Positions 33,630 to 45,500 of a stretch of 64,000 nucleotides of DNA are shown in pieces. Where the stretch lies: contig NZ_JARFYM010000004.1 in the NCBI RefSeq assembly GCF_030272705.1, forward strand, positions 124,001 to 188,000, read 5' to 3'. This stretch comes from Rhizobium mayense. Its GTDB lineage: Bacteria; Pseudomonadota; Alphaproteobacteria; Rhizobiales; Rhizobiaceae. The position numbers and the translations under genes are program-made. Each line of letters starts with the position of its first letter. Within the stretch, counting starts at the first letter, position 1. The notes beneath the pieces are model-generated. The model was not told the origin of the DNA. It saw only the letters and a program-made list of their open reading frames with translations, and ran no database searches.

Positions 33630-35339
33630 TCAGCTTTCAATACTTTCTAGGTCTATGCGTGATGCGGAGCCCGGGCGACGAATGTCATAGCGTTGGAGCT
33701 TCTCGACAATCGTGCGTCGGCTGACATTGAGATTGCGTGCGGCGCGGCTTTGATTCCAGTTCACTTCCCGCAACTTCGCTTCGATCACGAGAGCCTCATA
33801 TTGGCCAACGATCGATTTCAGGTCGCCGGCGGGAATCGTGCTCGACATTTCCACTGCCGGTTTTCCGGACAAACCGGTCAGCTCGGCCGGAAGATGGCTG
33901 CGGCCGATCTGCTGGCCGTCATCGACGAGCAGCACGGCCCGCTCCAGAATGTTGCGCAACTCGCGCACATTACCGGGATAGCTCCAGCACATCAAGGAAT
34001 CCAGCGCCTCGGCCGAGAGCTGCGGCGCCTGGCGTCCGATATTGCCCGCGGCGATCGCCAGGAAGTGATTGACCAGCTTCGGGATGTCGGACGGCCGTTC
34101 ACGCAGCGGCGGAACGACGATCGGGAAGACATTGAGGCGATAAAAGAGATCCTTGCGGAACTCGCCGCGCTCGATCTTCTCCTCGAGATTGACGTTGGTG
34201 GCGGCGACGATACGGACATCAACATATTCCGCCTTTGTCGAACCGACGCGCCGCACCTCACCCTCCTGCAGCAGGCGCAACACCTTGGCTTGTAGGCTGA
34301 GCGGCATGTCGCCGATCTCATCGAGAAACAGCGTTCCCTGATGCGCCTCATGGGCAAGGCCGGACTTATTGGCAACAGCGCCGGTGAACGCGCCCTTGAC
34401 GTAACCGAACAGCTCGCTTTCCAACAGGCTCTCCGGCAAGGCGGCGCAATTCTGGGCCACGAAGGGTTTGACGCTACGCTCGCTCGACGAATGGATAAAA
34501 TTCGCCATCATCTCTTTGCCGGTGCCCGTCTCGCCGCGCAGCAGAATGGGCACAGCAGAGCAAGCGGCGCGGGCAATCAGGCCGTAGGCGCGCTCGATCG
34601 GCGGACTGTCGCCGATAAGACCCTTGGGCTTGACGACCTTGCGCGCCACCTTGTTGAGCAGGCGGCTGTTTTCCTGGAGCAATTCCTCGTTCTGGCGGCC
34701 GAGCTGCCGGATCAGACGCTGGTTTTCCTCCAGCAGCCTGGTGTTCCAGATGGCGACCGCGGCATGGGCGGCAAAACTCTGCAGCGGCCGCAGGAGGAGA
34801 TCCGGAAGCGCGCCGACGGTTCCCGTCGCCTTGTCGCGGACATTGACGAGCTGCAGAATGCCAATCGTCTGATCGCCATGAATGAGCGGCGCGATGACGA
34901 GGGATGATGTCTGGAAGCCGATCGCCTTGTCCATCTGCCGGATGTTCGAGAAATCATAGCCCGCGGCACCGTTGATATCAGCGAGATTGACGGCGGTCGC
35001 CGTCGAAACGGCGAAGGCGGCAGGTTCCTGCAGATTGAGCTGGAGCGATTTCCCATAGATCGCAATGCGTGCTTCCGACTGCGATCCCTCGGTGATACCG
35101 CGATAATTGAAGGAAACACGATGCAGATGCCGAGCGAGACGATCCAGCGTGAAGATCGCCGCGCCTTCGGCATTCGACAACCGCATGGCTGCCTCGACGA
35201 CACGCGACATCAAGGTCTCGATACGCCGCTCGTTGGAGAGCGCAATCGTCAGATCCATAAGGTCTTCATAGATCGTGCGATTGCTCATCTTCGCGATCTT
35301 GGACCTTTCCTCTCTCGGCAAGCGTTGATCCAGCGCCAT
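33630..35339 (-). CDS. sigma-54-dependent activator with GAF, AAA+ and Fis-type HTH
   Basis: From the ATG at 35339 (GAGGGG 5 bases upstream) the product has 569 residues. A GAF-like sensor covers about 20-200. The AAA+ domain has Walker A GETGTGKE at 269-276 and the sigma-54 contact motif GAFTGA at 316-321. A Fis-type helix-turn-helix ends the protein (NQSRAARNLNVSRRTIVEKLQ). T6SS loci often carry such activators (for example VasH) to drive hcp and vgrG. The near-consensus sigma-54 promoter found upstream of hcp supports that role here. The clpV gene lies immediately upstream. Confidence 0.9.
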   Translation of the reverse strand: MALDQRLPREERSKIAKMSNRTIYEDLMDLTIALSNERRIETLMSRVVEAAMRLSNAEGAAIFTLDRLARHLHRVSFNYRGITEGSQSEARIAIYGKSLQLNLQEPAAFAVSTATAVNLADINGAAGYDFSNIRQMDKAIGFQTSSLVIAPLIHGDQTIGILQLVNVRDKATGTVGALPDLLLRPLQSFAAHAAVAIWNTRLLEENQRLIRQLGRQNEELLQENSRLLNKVARKVVKPKGLIGDSPPIERAYGLIARAACSAVPILLRGETGTGKEMMANFIHSSSERSVKPFVAQNCAALPESLLESELFGYVKGAFTGAVANKSGLAHEAHQGTLFLDEIGDMPLSLQAKVLRLLQEGEVRRVGSTKAEYVDVRIVAATNVNLEEKIERGEFRKDLFYRLNVFPIVVPPLRERPSDIPKLVNHFLAIAAGNIGRQAPQLSAEALDSLMCWSYPGNVRELRNILERAVLLVDDGQQIGRSHLPAELTGLSGKPAVEMSSTIPAGDLKSIVGQYEALVIEAKLREVNWNQSRAARNLNVSRRTIVEKLQRYDIRRPGSASRIDLESIES

Positions 35340-35369
35340 CGCAGCCCCTCGCCGCTCCTGCACCGGCAA

Positions 35370-38054
<2,685 letters not shown>

Positions 38055-38174
38055 CGAAATATATCCTTGTTCGCGTCGCAGAAAAAAACGACGCCTGAAA
38101 AGTCTCAATTGAAAATACTGTCGGCATATCGCTAGCGCGCCGATGTAACAGGAATTTTTCAACTGTCACGAAAT

Positions 38175-38210
38175 CGGCTTTTGACGAAAGCCGCCCCCGC
38201 AAGATGCGGG
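38175..38210 (-). terminator. paired hairpins downstream of hcp
   Basis: Reading on the minus strand from the hcp stop, CCCGC and GCGGG pair around AAGAT (38196-38210). CGGCTTT and AAAGCCG then pair around a five-base loop (38175-38193). No long U-run follows, so termination is plausible but not certain. It would separate the hcp transcript from clpV. Confidence 0.35.
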
Positions 38211-38268
38211 AACGGCTGCAATCGCGCATCGCAGGCTCCGAAGTGGAGCAATCGCTGCGAGAACTGGA

Positions 38269-38781
38269 TCAGGCAACCGGCTTGCGCCAGTCGTCGGAAG
38301 CCGAGGTGCCGGCCTTCTCGTGCGTCCAGTCGCACTTGCGATAGGTGAACGACCACTCTTCGATGTTGCCACGATGATCGTTGGCGGAGTCATTCACGTC
38401 CGGGAGGATCGTCTTGCCTTCGACGAGAACGGCATCGGTCCACTTGATGGTGAAGTAATGTTCTTGCGTGCCCTTGGTCGAGGTGCGCCAGAACTTCAGC
38501 TCGATTTCGAGGTTTTCGCCGGTGGCAAGCGCCTGCCAGAGCATCGGAGAAGCCTTGTCGAGCGGCTTGACGAACATAGCGGGTTCATGGCGGCGGGTGC
38601 CGATGGCAGTGCCGGAATTCGGGTCGCGCGGAACGATCGCGTTGCTGCGGAACGAATAGACGATGGATTCGCCTTCGTGGCCTTCCTGCCAGGTGTTGCC
38701 GATGGAGTCAGCGGTCGAAGCGTCCTTGGTGATGGCACCCTGAGTAGCGCCACTGATGGTAATGTAGCCAATGTTAGCCAT
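38269..38781 (-). CDS. hcp: T6SS tube protein Hcp (TssD)
   Basis: The product has 170 residues and the Hcp fold. Conserved features include a QGAITKDAS-like loop near residue 15, HEGESIVYSF near 35, RRHEPAMFVKPLDKASPML near 65 and WRTSTKGTQEHYFTIK near 100. Hcp hexamers stack to form the inner tube that is pushed out with VgrG. It has its own leader with a sigma-54-type promoter. It is read divergently from the vgrG cargo island. Confidence 0.95.
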   Translation of the reverse strand: MANIGYITISGATQGAITKDASTADSIGNTWQEGHEGESIVYSFRSNAIVPRDPNSGTAIGTRRHEPAMFVKPLDKASPMLWQALATGENLEIELKFWRTSTKGTQEHYFTIKWTDAVLVEGKTILPDVNDSANDHRGNIEEWSFTYRKCDWTHEKAGTSASDDWRKPVA

Positions 38782-39199
38782 GAAAAATCTCTCCAGAAAA
38801 ATCGCGAATGATCAACTGACGGTTCGAGGGTGTCAGCGCCAACATCAGCAGCAAGCAGCATGCCAATCTCATCGCGGAAAAATTCTCGCAACTTAATCAG
38901 AGGCTTGAAGCGGCGGCGCCGATTTTTCACCCGCTTTCGGCTGCGCAGTTTTCTTCTCAGCATGGCTCTAACCGCGCGGGTTTCCATACGTACGCTCCGG
39001 TCGGAAAAATCGACGGACCGCACGGTCCATAGGATTGCTCCGATTGATTTCATTGGCTTTCCGGGTCCCGCCCTCCATTGCCGAAATGGGCACTGCGCAT
39101 TTTTTCTGGAATTGACGATATCGCTCGTTCGGAGAAATTTGCCCGACAGACTTGAGCCGATCGGGTCGGAGTCGAGTTTTCAGGAGAGGAGCGACGAGC
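38782..39199. other. 418-base divergent region between hcp and the vgrG cargo island
   Basis: This gap holds the sigma-54-type promoter of hcp (38850-38865). A short palindrome, GGACCG-CA-CGGTCC, lies at 39015-39028. I found no convincing sigma-54 or sigma-70 promoter for the plus-strand cargo operon. A purine-rich ribosome site, AGGAGAGGAG, lies just before the ATG at 39200. Open frames across it are basic and low in quality, and I do not call a gene. Confidence 0.6.
38850..38865 (-). promoter_or_regulatory. sigma-54 (-24/-12) promoter of hcp
   Basis: On the minus strand the sequence TGGCATGCTGCTTGCT matches the sigma-54 consensus TGGCACG-N4-TTGCW at nearly every defined position, with the required GG-10-GC spacing. 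Transcription would start near 38839, giving a leader of about 58 bases before the hcp ATG. A sigma-54 activator gene lies about 3.5 kb away in the same locus. Confidence 0.78.
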
Positions 39200-42100
39200 A
39201 TGCCAGCCATCATCAAGCCGTCGCGCATTGCCACCGCCGTTCATGTGGAACCGGCCGAAGGCGGCGGGCAGATGACCCTTTCCGCCTTTCTTCTGTTCGA
39301 TTTCGCCACCCCTCGAATATTCCTGACCGATCAGGCGCTGTGGCCGATGGTCGTCGAGCAGATGCCAAAGGGCGCCGTCTTCGACAAGGGCCAATTGAAG
39401 CCCAAGGGCGAAATGATCGTCGCCGGAGCGGCACTTGCGCCCGGCGACCAGCCGATCACCGGCATCAGGGTTACCGCAAGACTGGGAGCGATGGAGAAGC
39501 GGCTTGCCGTTTTCGGCGATCGCTACTGGCGGCTGACGGATCGCGGGATCGCCATGACAGAGGCCCGGCCTTTCGATCGGATGCCGATCGACGACCTCCA
39601 TGCATTCGGCGGTCCGGACCACAAGGTCAACCCTCGTGGAAAAGGCGACAAAGCCCGGCAGATCGTCGATGCGGGCTATGAAGCGCCCCTGCCCAACGTT
39701 GAGGATGCCGACCGGCCCATACGCTCGATCGATGACAGGCCGCCGCCGGTCGGTTTCGGGCCTTTGCCGCCCGATGCCGCACAGCGCATGCGCTATGCCG
39801 GAACCTACGACCAACACTGGGTCAAGAACGTTTCGCCGCGCAAGCCCGCGGATTTCAATCCGCTTTTTCACTGCGATGCACCCGAGGATCAGCGCTTCGA
39901 CGCGCATTTCGCCGGTGATGAGGCCTTCGCCGTCTCAGGCATGTCGCGGGGCGGCCTCGCCGCCGGCCGGTTGCCGAATGTGCGGCTTCGCGCTTTCATC
40001 CACCGCGGCAGCGATGGCAGCCTCACGGAAACACGGATGGTCTGCGACACCGTGACTCTGTTTCCGAACATCACCAAGGCGACGATGGCGTTCCGCGCCC
40101 TGGCGAAGGACACCGATTCCTTCTGCGCGGATATCGCTACCGTGATGGTCGCCATGGAATATGCCGAAGTTCCTCCCCGTCCGGTCGACTACTATCGCCA
40201 TATTTTCAGAGTGCGTACCGATCGGCAGGAAGCCCATAAGCACGCCTTCTCCGACTTCCAGCTCATGCCCGAGGTCGATCCCGCCATCGTCTCGGCTCGC
40301 CGCGCCGCAAAACTCGAGGACGCGCGCGCCAAGCAGTTGCAGTTCATCGACAATCTGAATTGGGCGGCAAGAAAGGCTGTTGAGGACCAGGGCTTGCCTG
40401 CCGATATCGTATCGCCGCTCGACAGCAGCGGTATTGACGCCTTGCCGCTGGTTCCTCAGCCGACTGCGCAGGAAATCGCCGATGGCGATTTCGACCTTGC
40501 GGAGCTTATCGATGACGTGAAGACCATGGAAAAGGCGCTTCTCGAAATGCGGGACCGGGAGATGGCGGCCGCCGAACTTCAGCGCCGCGCCCTGGTGAAA
40601 TCGACGCCGGCCTTTCTGACGGATTTCCTGGCGCAGCCGATTGCAGACGACGCCCATATGGCGCGCTTTGCCGATCTCACCCTCGACGACGACGTCACCG
40701 CCGGCCTTGCCGGAGCTGGTCGAGTTCTCGGCGACAACAAGACCGCGCTAGAAGGGCTCCACCCCGAATTTTCCGGCGAGGCCTTCGCGCATCTCCCGGA
40801 CGAGCTCGACAATATTTTCGACGCGCTTTCAGACCGCGGCCCCGCGAACGCCGAAGCGGTTGAGAAACAATTCGCGGCGGCCTGCGCGCGGGCTATGCGG
40901 CAACCGGAAGGCTCGCTGCTGTTCGAAGCGCGGCAATCGATCCGGAACACCAAACTCGATAGTTTCGACTTCAGCCAGCCGTTCGACCAGACAGCCGATG
41001 TGCACCGCGAATTCGCCAATCTCTTCAGCAACATAACGGCGGAGACGCCGTCTAAGGAAGCGACGATCTCGCCGGCGGGGCTGTTTCCGACGGAGGAGAT
41101 CGCCGTCGATCGCGGCGATGCCGAGCAGGCGCTCGCGAAGGCGGCGTCAACTATCGAGGCCAAGTTCCCGCATCTGCTGGGCAACGGCGAAGACGGCGAC
41201 GCAATCGAGCGCCTGATGTCGAAGGTCCGTGAGTTTGCGCCTACCGCCAAGGACCAGGAGGCCAAAGGACTGGCCCCAGCCACATTGGTGGAACGCAAGA
41301 GGTCTGAAGCCCTGGACAATCTGGACGAAGCCGAGGAGATGGTCGACGAAGCGATCCTCGCCGGCAGGCAGAAGACCCCGGCCGCAATCTTTCCGATGCA
41401 GGCTTTCCTGCCCGGTGTCGCCGACCGTCTCGGCGCTTTCGTGATCCAAAAGCTAAAAGAAGGTCATGACTTCAGAGGCGCCGATCTCGCCGGCGCCGAT
41501 CTGCGCAACGCGGACTTCAGCGGCCTCGATCTGCGCGCGACATTCTTCGAGCGCGCCGATCTCACCAATGCCCGTTTCGCCGGCGCGAATCTGGAAGGCG
41601 CGGTCTTTACCGAGGCCATCCTTAGCGGCGCAGACTTCAGCGGCGCATCCATGACCAAGGCGAACCTCAGCAAGGCCGTCCTGCGCGGCAGCAGGCTCGA
41701 CCGCTGCCAGCTCGACAATTGCACGCTGGTCGGCACGGATTTCACCGGAGCGTCGGCGCGTGAAATGCGCGCGTCACGGATCACGATTATTGAATCGGTT
41801 CTCGATGACGCCGACTTCAGCGGCGCCGATCTGGCCGAAGTGCAGATACTGAAAGGCAAAGCCGATGGTCTGGTTCTGGACAAGGCTCGCGTCAGCCGCG
41901 CATCTTTCATGGTGCTCTCCATGAGGGACGCGTCTTTCAAGGAGGCAGCGCTGGAACGGGTCGCCTTCATGGAGCTGACGGCGCCCGGCGCGAATTTCGC
42001 GCATGCCCAGATGAACTGCGTCGGCTTCATCGGCAAGGGCGATCTGAGCGGCGGCCGCTTCGAGGAGGTCGTGGCGACCGATACATCCTGGAACACTGCC

Positions 42101-42412
42101 GACATGACGGAGTCCTGCTTTTTGCGGGCGCGGTGCGACTCCTGCCTTTTCAACGATTGCGATATGAGCGCGTCCGATCTGCGCCTTGCCTCGCTGAAAC
42201 GTGCCCGCTTCGATAAATCCATTCTTGCCGACAGCGATCTCTTCGGCGCCAATCTCTATGGCGCGTCGATCGGCAAGGTCGACCTGCGACGGACCTCGCT
42301 GCGCGGAGCCAACCTCTATCTCGCCAATCTGACGGACGCCCAACTTGGAAGCTGCGACCTGACGGGCGCCAATCTGGGCAAGACCATGTTGGAGGTGCCG
42401 AGCGATGCCTAA
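39200..42412 (+). CDS. DUF2169 protein with C-terminal pentapeptide repeats
   Basis: From the ATG at 39200 the product has 1070 residues. Residues 1 to about 300 form a DUF2169 domain (conserved TYDQHWVKNVSPRKPADFNP and RGGLAAGRLPNVRLRAFIH). DUF2169 proteins act as loading adaptors for T6SS effectors carried by VgrG or PAAR proteins. A helical middle region follows (about 300-740), and then about 300 residues of A(D/N)LxX pentapeptide repeats such as ADLAGADLRNADFSGLDL, which would fold as a right-handed beta-helix. It may itself be cargo or a chaperone for the second pentapeptide protein. Its stop overlaps the next start. Confidence 0.82.
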   Translation: MPAIIKPSRIATAVHVEPAEGGGQMTLSAFLLFDFATPRIFLTDQALWPMVVEQMPKGAVFDKGQLKPKGEMIVAGAALAPGDQPITGIRVTARLGAMEKRLAVFGDRYWRLTDRGIAMTEARPFDRMPIDDLHAFGGPDHKVNPRGKGDKARQIVDAGYEAPLPNVEDADRPIRSIDDRPPPVGFGPLPPDAAQRMRYAGTYDQHWVKNVSPRKPADFNPLFHCDAPEDQRFDAHFAGDEAFAVSGMSRGGLAAGRLPNVRLRAFIHRGSDGSLTETRMVCDTVTLFPNITKATMAFRALAKDTDSFCADIATVMVAMEYAEVPPRPVDYYRHIFRVRTDRQEAHKHAFSDFQLMPEVDPAIVSARRAAKLEDARAKQLQFIDNLNWAARKAVEDQGLPADIVSPLDSSGIDALPLVPQPTAQEIADGDFDLAELIDDVKTMEKALLEMRDREMAAAELQRRALVKSTPAFLTDFLAQPIADDAHMARFADLTLDDDVTAGLAGAGRVLGDNKTALEGLHPEFSGEAFAHLPDELDNIFDALSDRGPANAEAVEKQFAAACARAMRQPEGSLLFEARQSIRNTKLDSFDFSQPFDQTADVHREFANLFSNITAETPSKEATISPAGLFPTEEIAVDRGDAEQALAKAASTIEAKFPHLLGNGEDGDAIERLMSKVREFAPTAKDQEAKGLAPATLVERKRSEALDNLDEAEEMVDEAILAGRQKTPAAIFPMQAFLPGVADRLGAFVIQKLKEGHDFRGADLAGADLRNADFSGLDLRATFFERADLTNARFAGANLEGAVFTEAILSGADFSGASMTKANLSKAVLRGSRLDRCQLDNCTLVGTDFTGASAREMRASRITIIESVLDDADFSGADLAEVQILKGKADGLVLDKARVSRASFMVLSMRDASFKEAALERVAFMELTAPGANFAHAQMNCVGFIGKGDLSGGRFEEVVATDTSWNTADMTESCFLRARCDSCLFNDCDMSASDLRLASLKRARFDKSILADSDLFGANLYGASIGKVDLRRTSLRGANLYLANLTDAQLGSCDLTGANLGKTMLEVPSDA

Positions 42413-43520
42413 GCAACCCGAGAGAATGCCAACCAATCTCAGCGAGATTTTCGAATACCTGGCTCACGCGCAGCCTGTGATGCTGAAGATCGCTTCCGGC
42501 ACCGATTTTTCGCGCCAATCGATGCGAAGAGCGTCCTTCGTTCTCTGCACCCTCAAATCCAGCTCGTTCGTCGACGCCGACCTGACGGGGGCCTCCTTCA
42601 CCAGCTGCGATCTCTCGAACGCGGTCTTCACCGACTGCATCCTGTCCGGAACGCGCTTTGTCGACTGCGACCTCGCGCGTGCCGATTTCCGCGATTGTCA
42701 GTTGGAAACGACGCAGTTCGTCGCCGGCAAGGCGGTCGGAGCCGCCTATCAGGGTGCGGCGATCGCCAAGGCATCCTTTGCCAAGACGGATATTTCGCAG
42801 ACCGATTTCCGAGATGCTACCGTGGAGCGCTCGGCCTTCCTCGACTGTCCGATCGAAGGACTATCGGTGACGGGCGCCGTGCTTTCCAGCGTCATGCTGA
42901 CCAAGGCCGATCTGCGCGATATCGATCTGACTGATGTTCATATCGACACCGCAGTTTTTTCCGAAGCCGATCTTTCCGGCAAGGATCTCACGGGTCAGTC
43001 GCTGCAGAGATGCACCTTCTACAAGGGCAAGTTCACGCAGACCCGTCTCGACGCCGCCCGTCTTGACGGCAGCGTATTTGCCGATTGCGATTTCGACGGA
43101 GCCTCGGCCTCGGGAATTTCGGGGAATATGACCTGCTTCACCAAAAGCCGGATGGACGGGCTCGATTTGTCGAACAGCAATCTGTCGATGTCGAATTTCG
43201 TTCAATCCAGCATCAAGGGCGCGATCTTCAACGGCAGCCAGCTCTACTCGGCCGCTTTCACCGAAGCCGACGCAAAGGCCGCGCAATTCGAACGCTGCAA
43301 CCTGCAGCAGGCTGACTTTTCCCGTGCCGATCTATCCGCCGGCAACTTCGGCGCCGCAACCTTTTCAAATACCAAGTTTCATGCAGCCAGACGCGACGGC
43401 GCGCTGTTTGCGGGCGCATCCGGGAGTGTGATCGAGACCGATCAGGATCGGGCCATCGCCGAGCTCTATACGCCGCGGATCGTCGTGCTCGACGGAGACG
43501 ATATCAGGGGGACGAGATAA
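42405..43520 (+). CDS. pentapeptide-repeat protein, probable T6SS cargo or partner
   Basis: The product has 371 residues and is almost entirely pentapeptide repeats from about residue 30 to 345. The short N-terminal leader contains NLSEIFEYLAHAQPVMLKIA. Such quadrilateral beta-helices often mimic DNA or act as scaffolds. There is no signal peptide. It overlaps the DUF2169 gene by 8 bases and is followed by the DUF4150 tip gene, so it is most likely delivered or assembled with the VgrG spike. No catalytic domain is visible. Confidence 0.75.
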   Translation: MPKQPERMPTNLSEIFEYLAHAQPVMLKIASGTDFSRQSMRRASFVLCTLKSSSFVDADLTGASFTSCDLSNAVFTDCILSGTRFVDCDLARADFRDCQLETTQFVAGKAVGAAYQGAAIAKASFAKTDISQTDFRDATVERSAFLDCPIEGLSVTGAVLSSVMLTKADLRDIDLTDVHIDTAVFSEADLSGKDLTGQSLQRCTFYKGKFTQTRLDAARLDGSVFADCDFDGASASGISGNMTCFTKSRMDGLDLSNSNLSMSNFVQSSIKGAIFNGSQLYSAAFTEADAKAAQFERCNLQQADFSRADLSAGNFGAATFSNTKFHAARRDGALFAGASGSVIETDQDRAIAELYTPRIVVLDGDDIRGTR

Positions 43521-43523
43521 AGA

Positions 43524-43925
43524 ATGTTCGTGAATTCACAAGGGCCCATTCCGGGAATGGATTTCTCGGCGCCTGACGTCTACCTGCAGCCCACACCCGT
43601 CGGTCCCGTTCCCGTTCCTTTCTTCAGCATGGGGATGCGGCCTACCGATATTCCGACGAATTTCCGATTCCTGATCATGTGCATGCCGTCGCACAATCTC
43701 ATGAACGAGGCGCCGGTGACGATCAGCGGTCCCGGCCCCGGCGTCGCATCGGGCATGGTCTGTTCCGAGAGCCACAATGCCATCGGCTCCGTCAAATTCT
43801 TCATTCAGGCGATGCCGGCCACCCGCGCATTGCTGGATCCCACCTTGCAGAACGGCATATCGCCTAATTCGGTCGGGATGACGATCGTTCCCTCCCAAGT
43901 TTGCCTGGTCAACCCGAGCGCCTGA
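43524..43925 (+). CDS. DUF4150 PAAR-like spike tip protein
   Basis: The product is 133 residues, the standard length for DUF4150. It contains PDVYLQPTPVGPVPVPFFS at the start, SGPGPGVASGMVCSESHN in the middle and the closing VGMTIVPSQVCLVNPSA. DUF4150 proteins are PAAR-like and sharpen the VgrG spike, often carrying effectors. This one has no C-terminal toxin extension, so the effector must be a separate polypeptide. It lies directly before vgrG. Confidence 0.85.
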   Translation: MFVNSQGPIPGMDFSAPDVYLQPTPVGPVPVPFFSMGMRPTDIPTNFRFLIMCMPSHNLMNEAPVTISGPGPGVASGMVCSESHNAIGSVKFFIQAMPATRALLDPTLQNGISPNSVGMTIVPSQVCLVNPSA

Positions 43926-43949
43926 CGACAACAGCCGAGAGAGTAGAAG

Positions 43950-45479
43950 ATGAGCACGAATAGCATGCAGGAAATGCTGATCACGCTGCCGGGAACAACG
44001 TCGGACGTGGTCTACGTCGAAAGCGTCAGGGGACGCGAGACGCTGTCGAGCGCCTATGAATTCGAGGCCGATGTCGTCTGCCGCACTCCGCTTCAGATCG
44101 AGCCGATGCTCGGCAAGGCGGCGAAGCTCGAGCTGCGCGTGCTTGACGAGGAAGCCGTGGTGCATGGCATCGTCGCCGCCGCAACAACGCTCGATCCAAC
44201 CACCAACCGCGAATTCTGCTACCGCTTCGTCATCGCACCCGAATTGGCCCTGATGAAGCTCAGCCGGCAAAACCAGATCTACGGCACCGACCGCGACATG
44301 AACGTGGTCGACATCGTCGAGAAGGAATTGAGCGACGGCAACAAGAGCGGCTCCAAAACCGCCTCCAGCCGGGTCGGCCGCTCCATCCCGCATCAGATAC
44401 TTGCCGACAAATCGAGCTATCCGAAGCTCGATTTCACCATGCAGTACAACGAAAGCGACTTCGATTTCGTGTCGCGGCTCTGTGAAAAATTCGGCATCTT
44501 CTACATGTTCGATCAGAGCGGCGATCAGGAGGTCGTCCAGTTCTGCGACCGCAAGGAGCATTTCCGCCGCGTGTCGGGACGCAAGCTGACCGAAGAGCTG
44601 CCGTTTCGCGGCGAAGCGCAGATCCGCAGCCAGGGCGACTTTGCCATCCGCTCTTTCAAAGGCACCTACAAGGTCTCGGCGGGATCAATCCATCGCCGGG
44701 AATTCAACGACGAAACCCCGACGGTCGATCTGTCCGTTTCCCACGACGCGACCTATTCTGGTCAGGGCATCGACGTGCGCTACGACGAGAATTACCGCAC
44801 CGTCGGCGAGGGCAATTTCCTGGCGACGCGACGGATGGAGCAGGTGACAGCCGAACGGCTGACATTTGTCGGCGAAAGCAATATTCCGCTGCTCCGGCCC
44901 GGAATGATCTTCAAGTTGGTCGATCATCCGATCGCTGAACTCGAAGCCTATTACGTCATCACCCACGTCGAGCACGAGATGGCCGAACCGACGCCGCTCG
45001 GCTTCAGCTCGACGGACAAAAAGAGCGAGCCCTATCGCAACCGTTTCACCTGCATTCCCTTCAGCACCCAGTACCGTCCGCCGCTTTTGACGCCGAGACC
45101 CGTCGTCAACGGTTTCCTGATCGGCTTCGTCGACGGCGAAGGCAGCTCGAAACGGGCGGAGCTCGACCAGTATGGCCGCTACCGCATCCGCATCATGGAC
45201 GAGGAGAGCGGCCTTTCCGGCGGCAAGGCGAGCTATCTCGTGCGCAAGGTCGAGCCCTACGGCGGCGGCGATGGCTTCGGCTCGCATTCCACGCTGAACG
45301 TCGGCACGGAGGTCATCCTCGGATTCCTGCACGGCGACCCGGACCGGCCTGTCATCGCGGGCGCCTTCTCCAATGCTCACCTTTCCAATCCCGTCACGCA
45401 AACCAACAGCAATGTCGCCCATCGCACGCGCACCGCATCCGGCATCATCCTGCAGATGTGCGATGGCGCCGCCCGCTGA
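43950..45479 (+). CDS. vgrG: T6SS spike protein VgrG (TssI)
   Basis: The product has 509 residues and covers the gp27-like part (about 1-370; YNESDFDFVSRLCEKFGIFY near 168) and the gp5 OB-fold region (about 385-490; YGRYRIRIMDEESG, then LNVGTEVILGFLHGDPDRPVIAGAFSNA). It ends soon after that, without the long triple-stranded beta-helix found in many VgrGs. The gene directly downstream encodes a protein of beta-helix character that could supply it. No toxin domain is fused. A GAGAGAG ribosome site lies before the ATG. Confidence 0.92.
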   Translation: MSTNSMQEMLITLPGTTSDVVYVESVRGRETLSSAYEFEADVVCRTPLQIEPMLGKAAKLELRVLDEEAVVHGIVAAATTLDPTTNREFCYRFVIAPELALMKLSRQNQIYGTDRDMNVVDIVEKELSDGNKSGSKTASSRVGRSIPHQILADKSSYPKLDFTMQYNESDFDFVSRLCEKFGIFYMFDQSGDQEVVQFCDRKEHFRRVSGRKLTEELPFRGEAQIRSQGDFAIRSFKGTYKVSAGSIHRREFNDETPTVDLSVSHDATYSGQGIDVRYDENYRTVGEGNFLATRRMEQVTAERLTFVGESNIPLLRPGMIFKLVDHPIAELEAYYVITHVEHEMAEPTPLGFSSTDKKSEPYRNRFTCIPFSTQYRPPLLTPRPVVNGFLIGFVDGEGSSKRAELDQYGRYRIRIMDEESGLSGGKASYLVRKVEPYGGGDGFGSHSTLNVGTEVILGFLHGDPDRPVIAGAFSNAHLSNPVTQTNSNVAHRTRTASGIILQMCDGAAR

Positions 45480-45500
45480 CGATAGCCAAAGGACACGGCA

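Noticed and set aside
38830..39199. A basic open frame running into the DUF2169 gene from 38830
   Set aside because: It overlies the hcp promoter region and is rich in Arg and Ser, with no domain. The ATG at 39200 has a strong ribosome site and begins the conserved domain.
41460..43400. DNA-level tandem repeats in the pentapeptide genes
   Set aside because: The repetition is in the protein pattern. Codons vary between units, so this is not a nucleotide repeat array.
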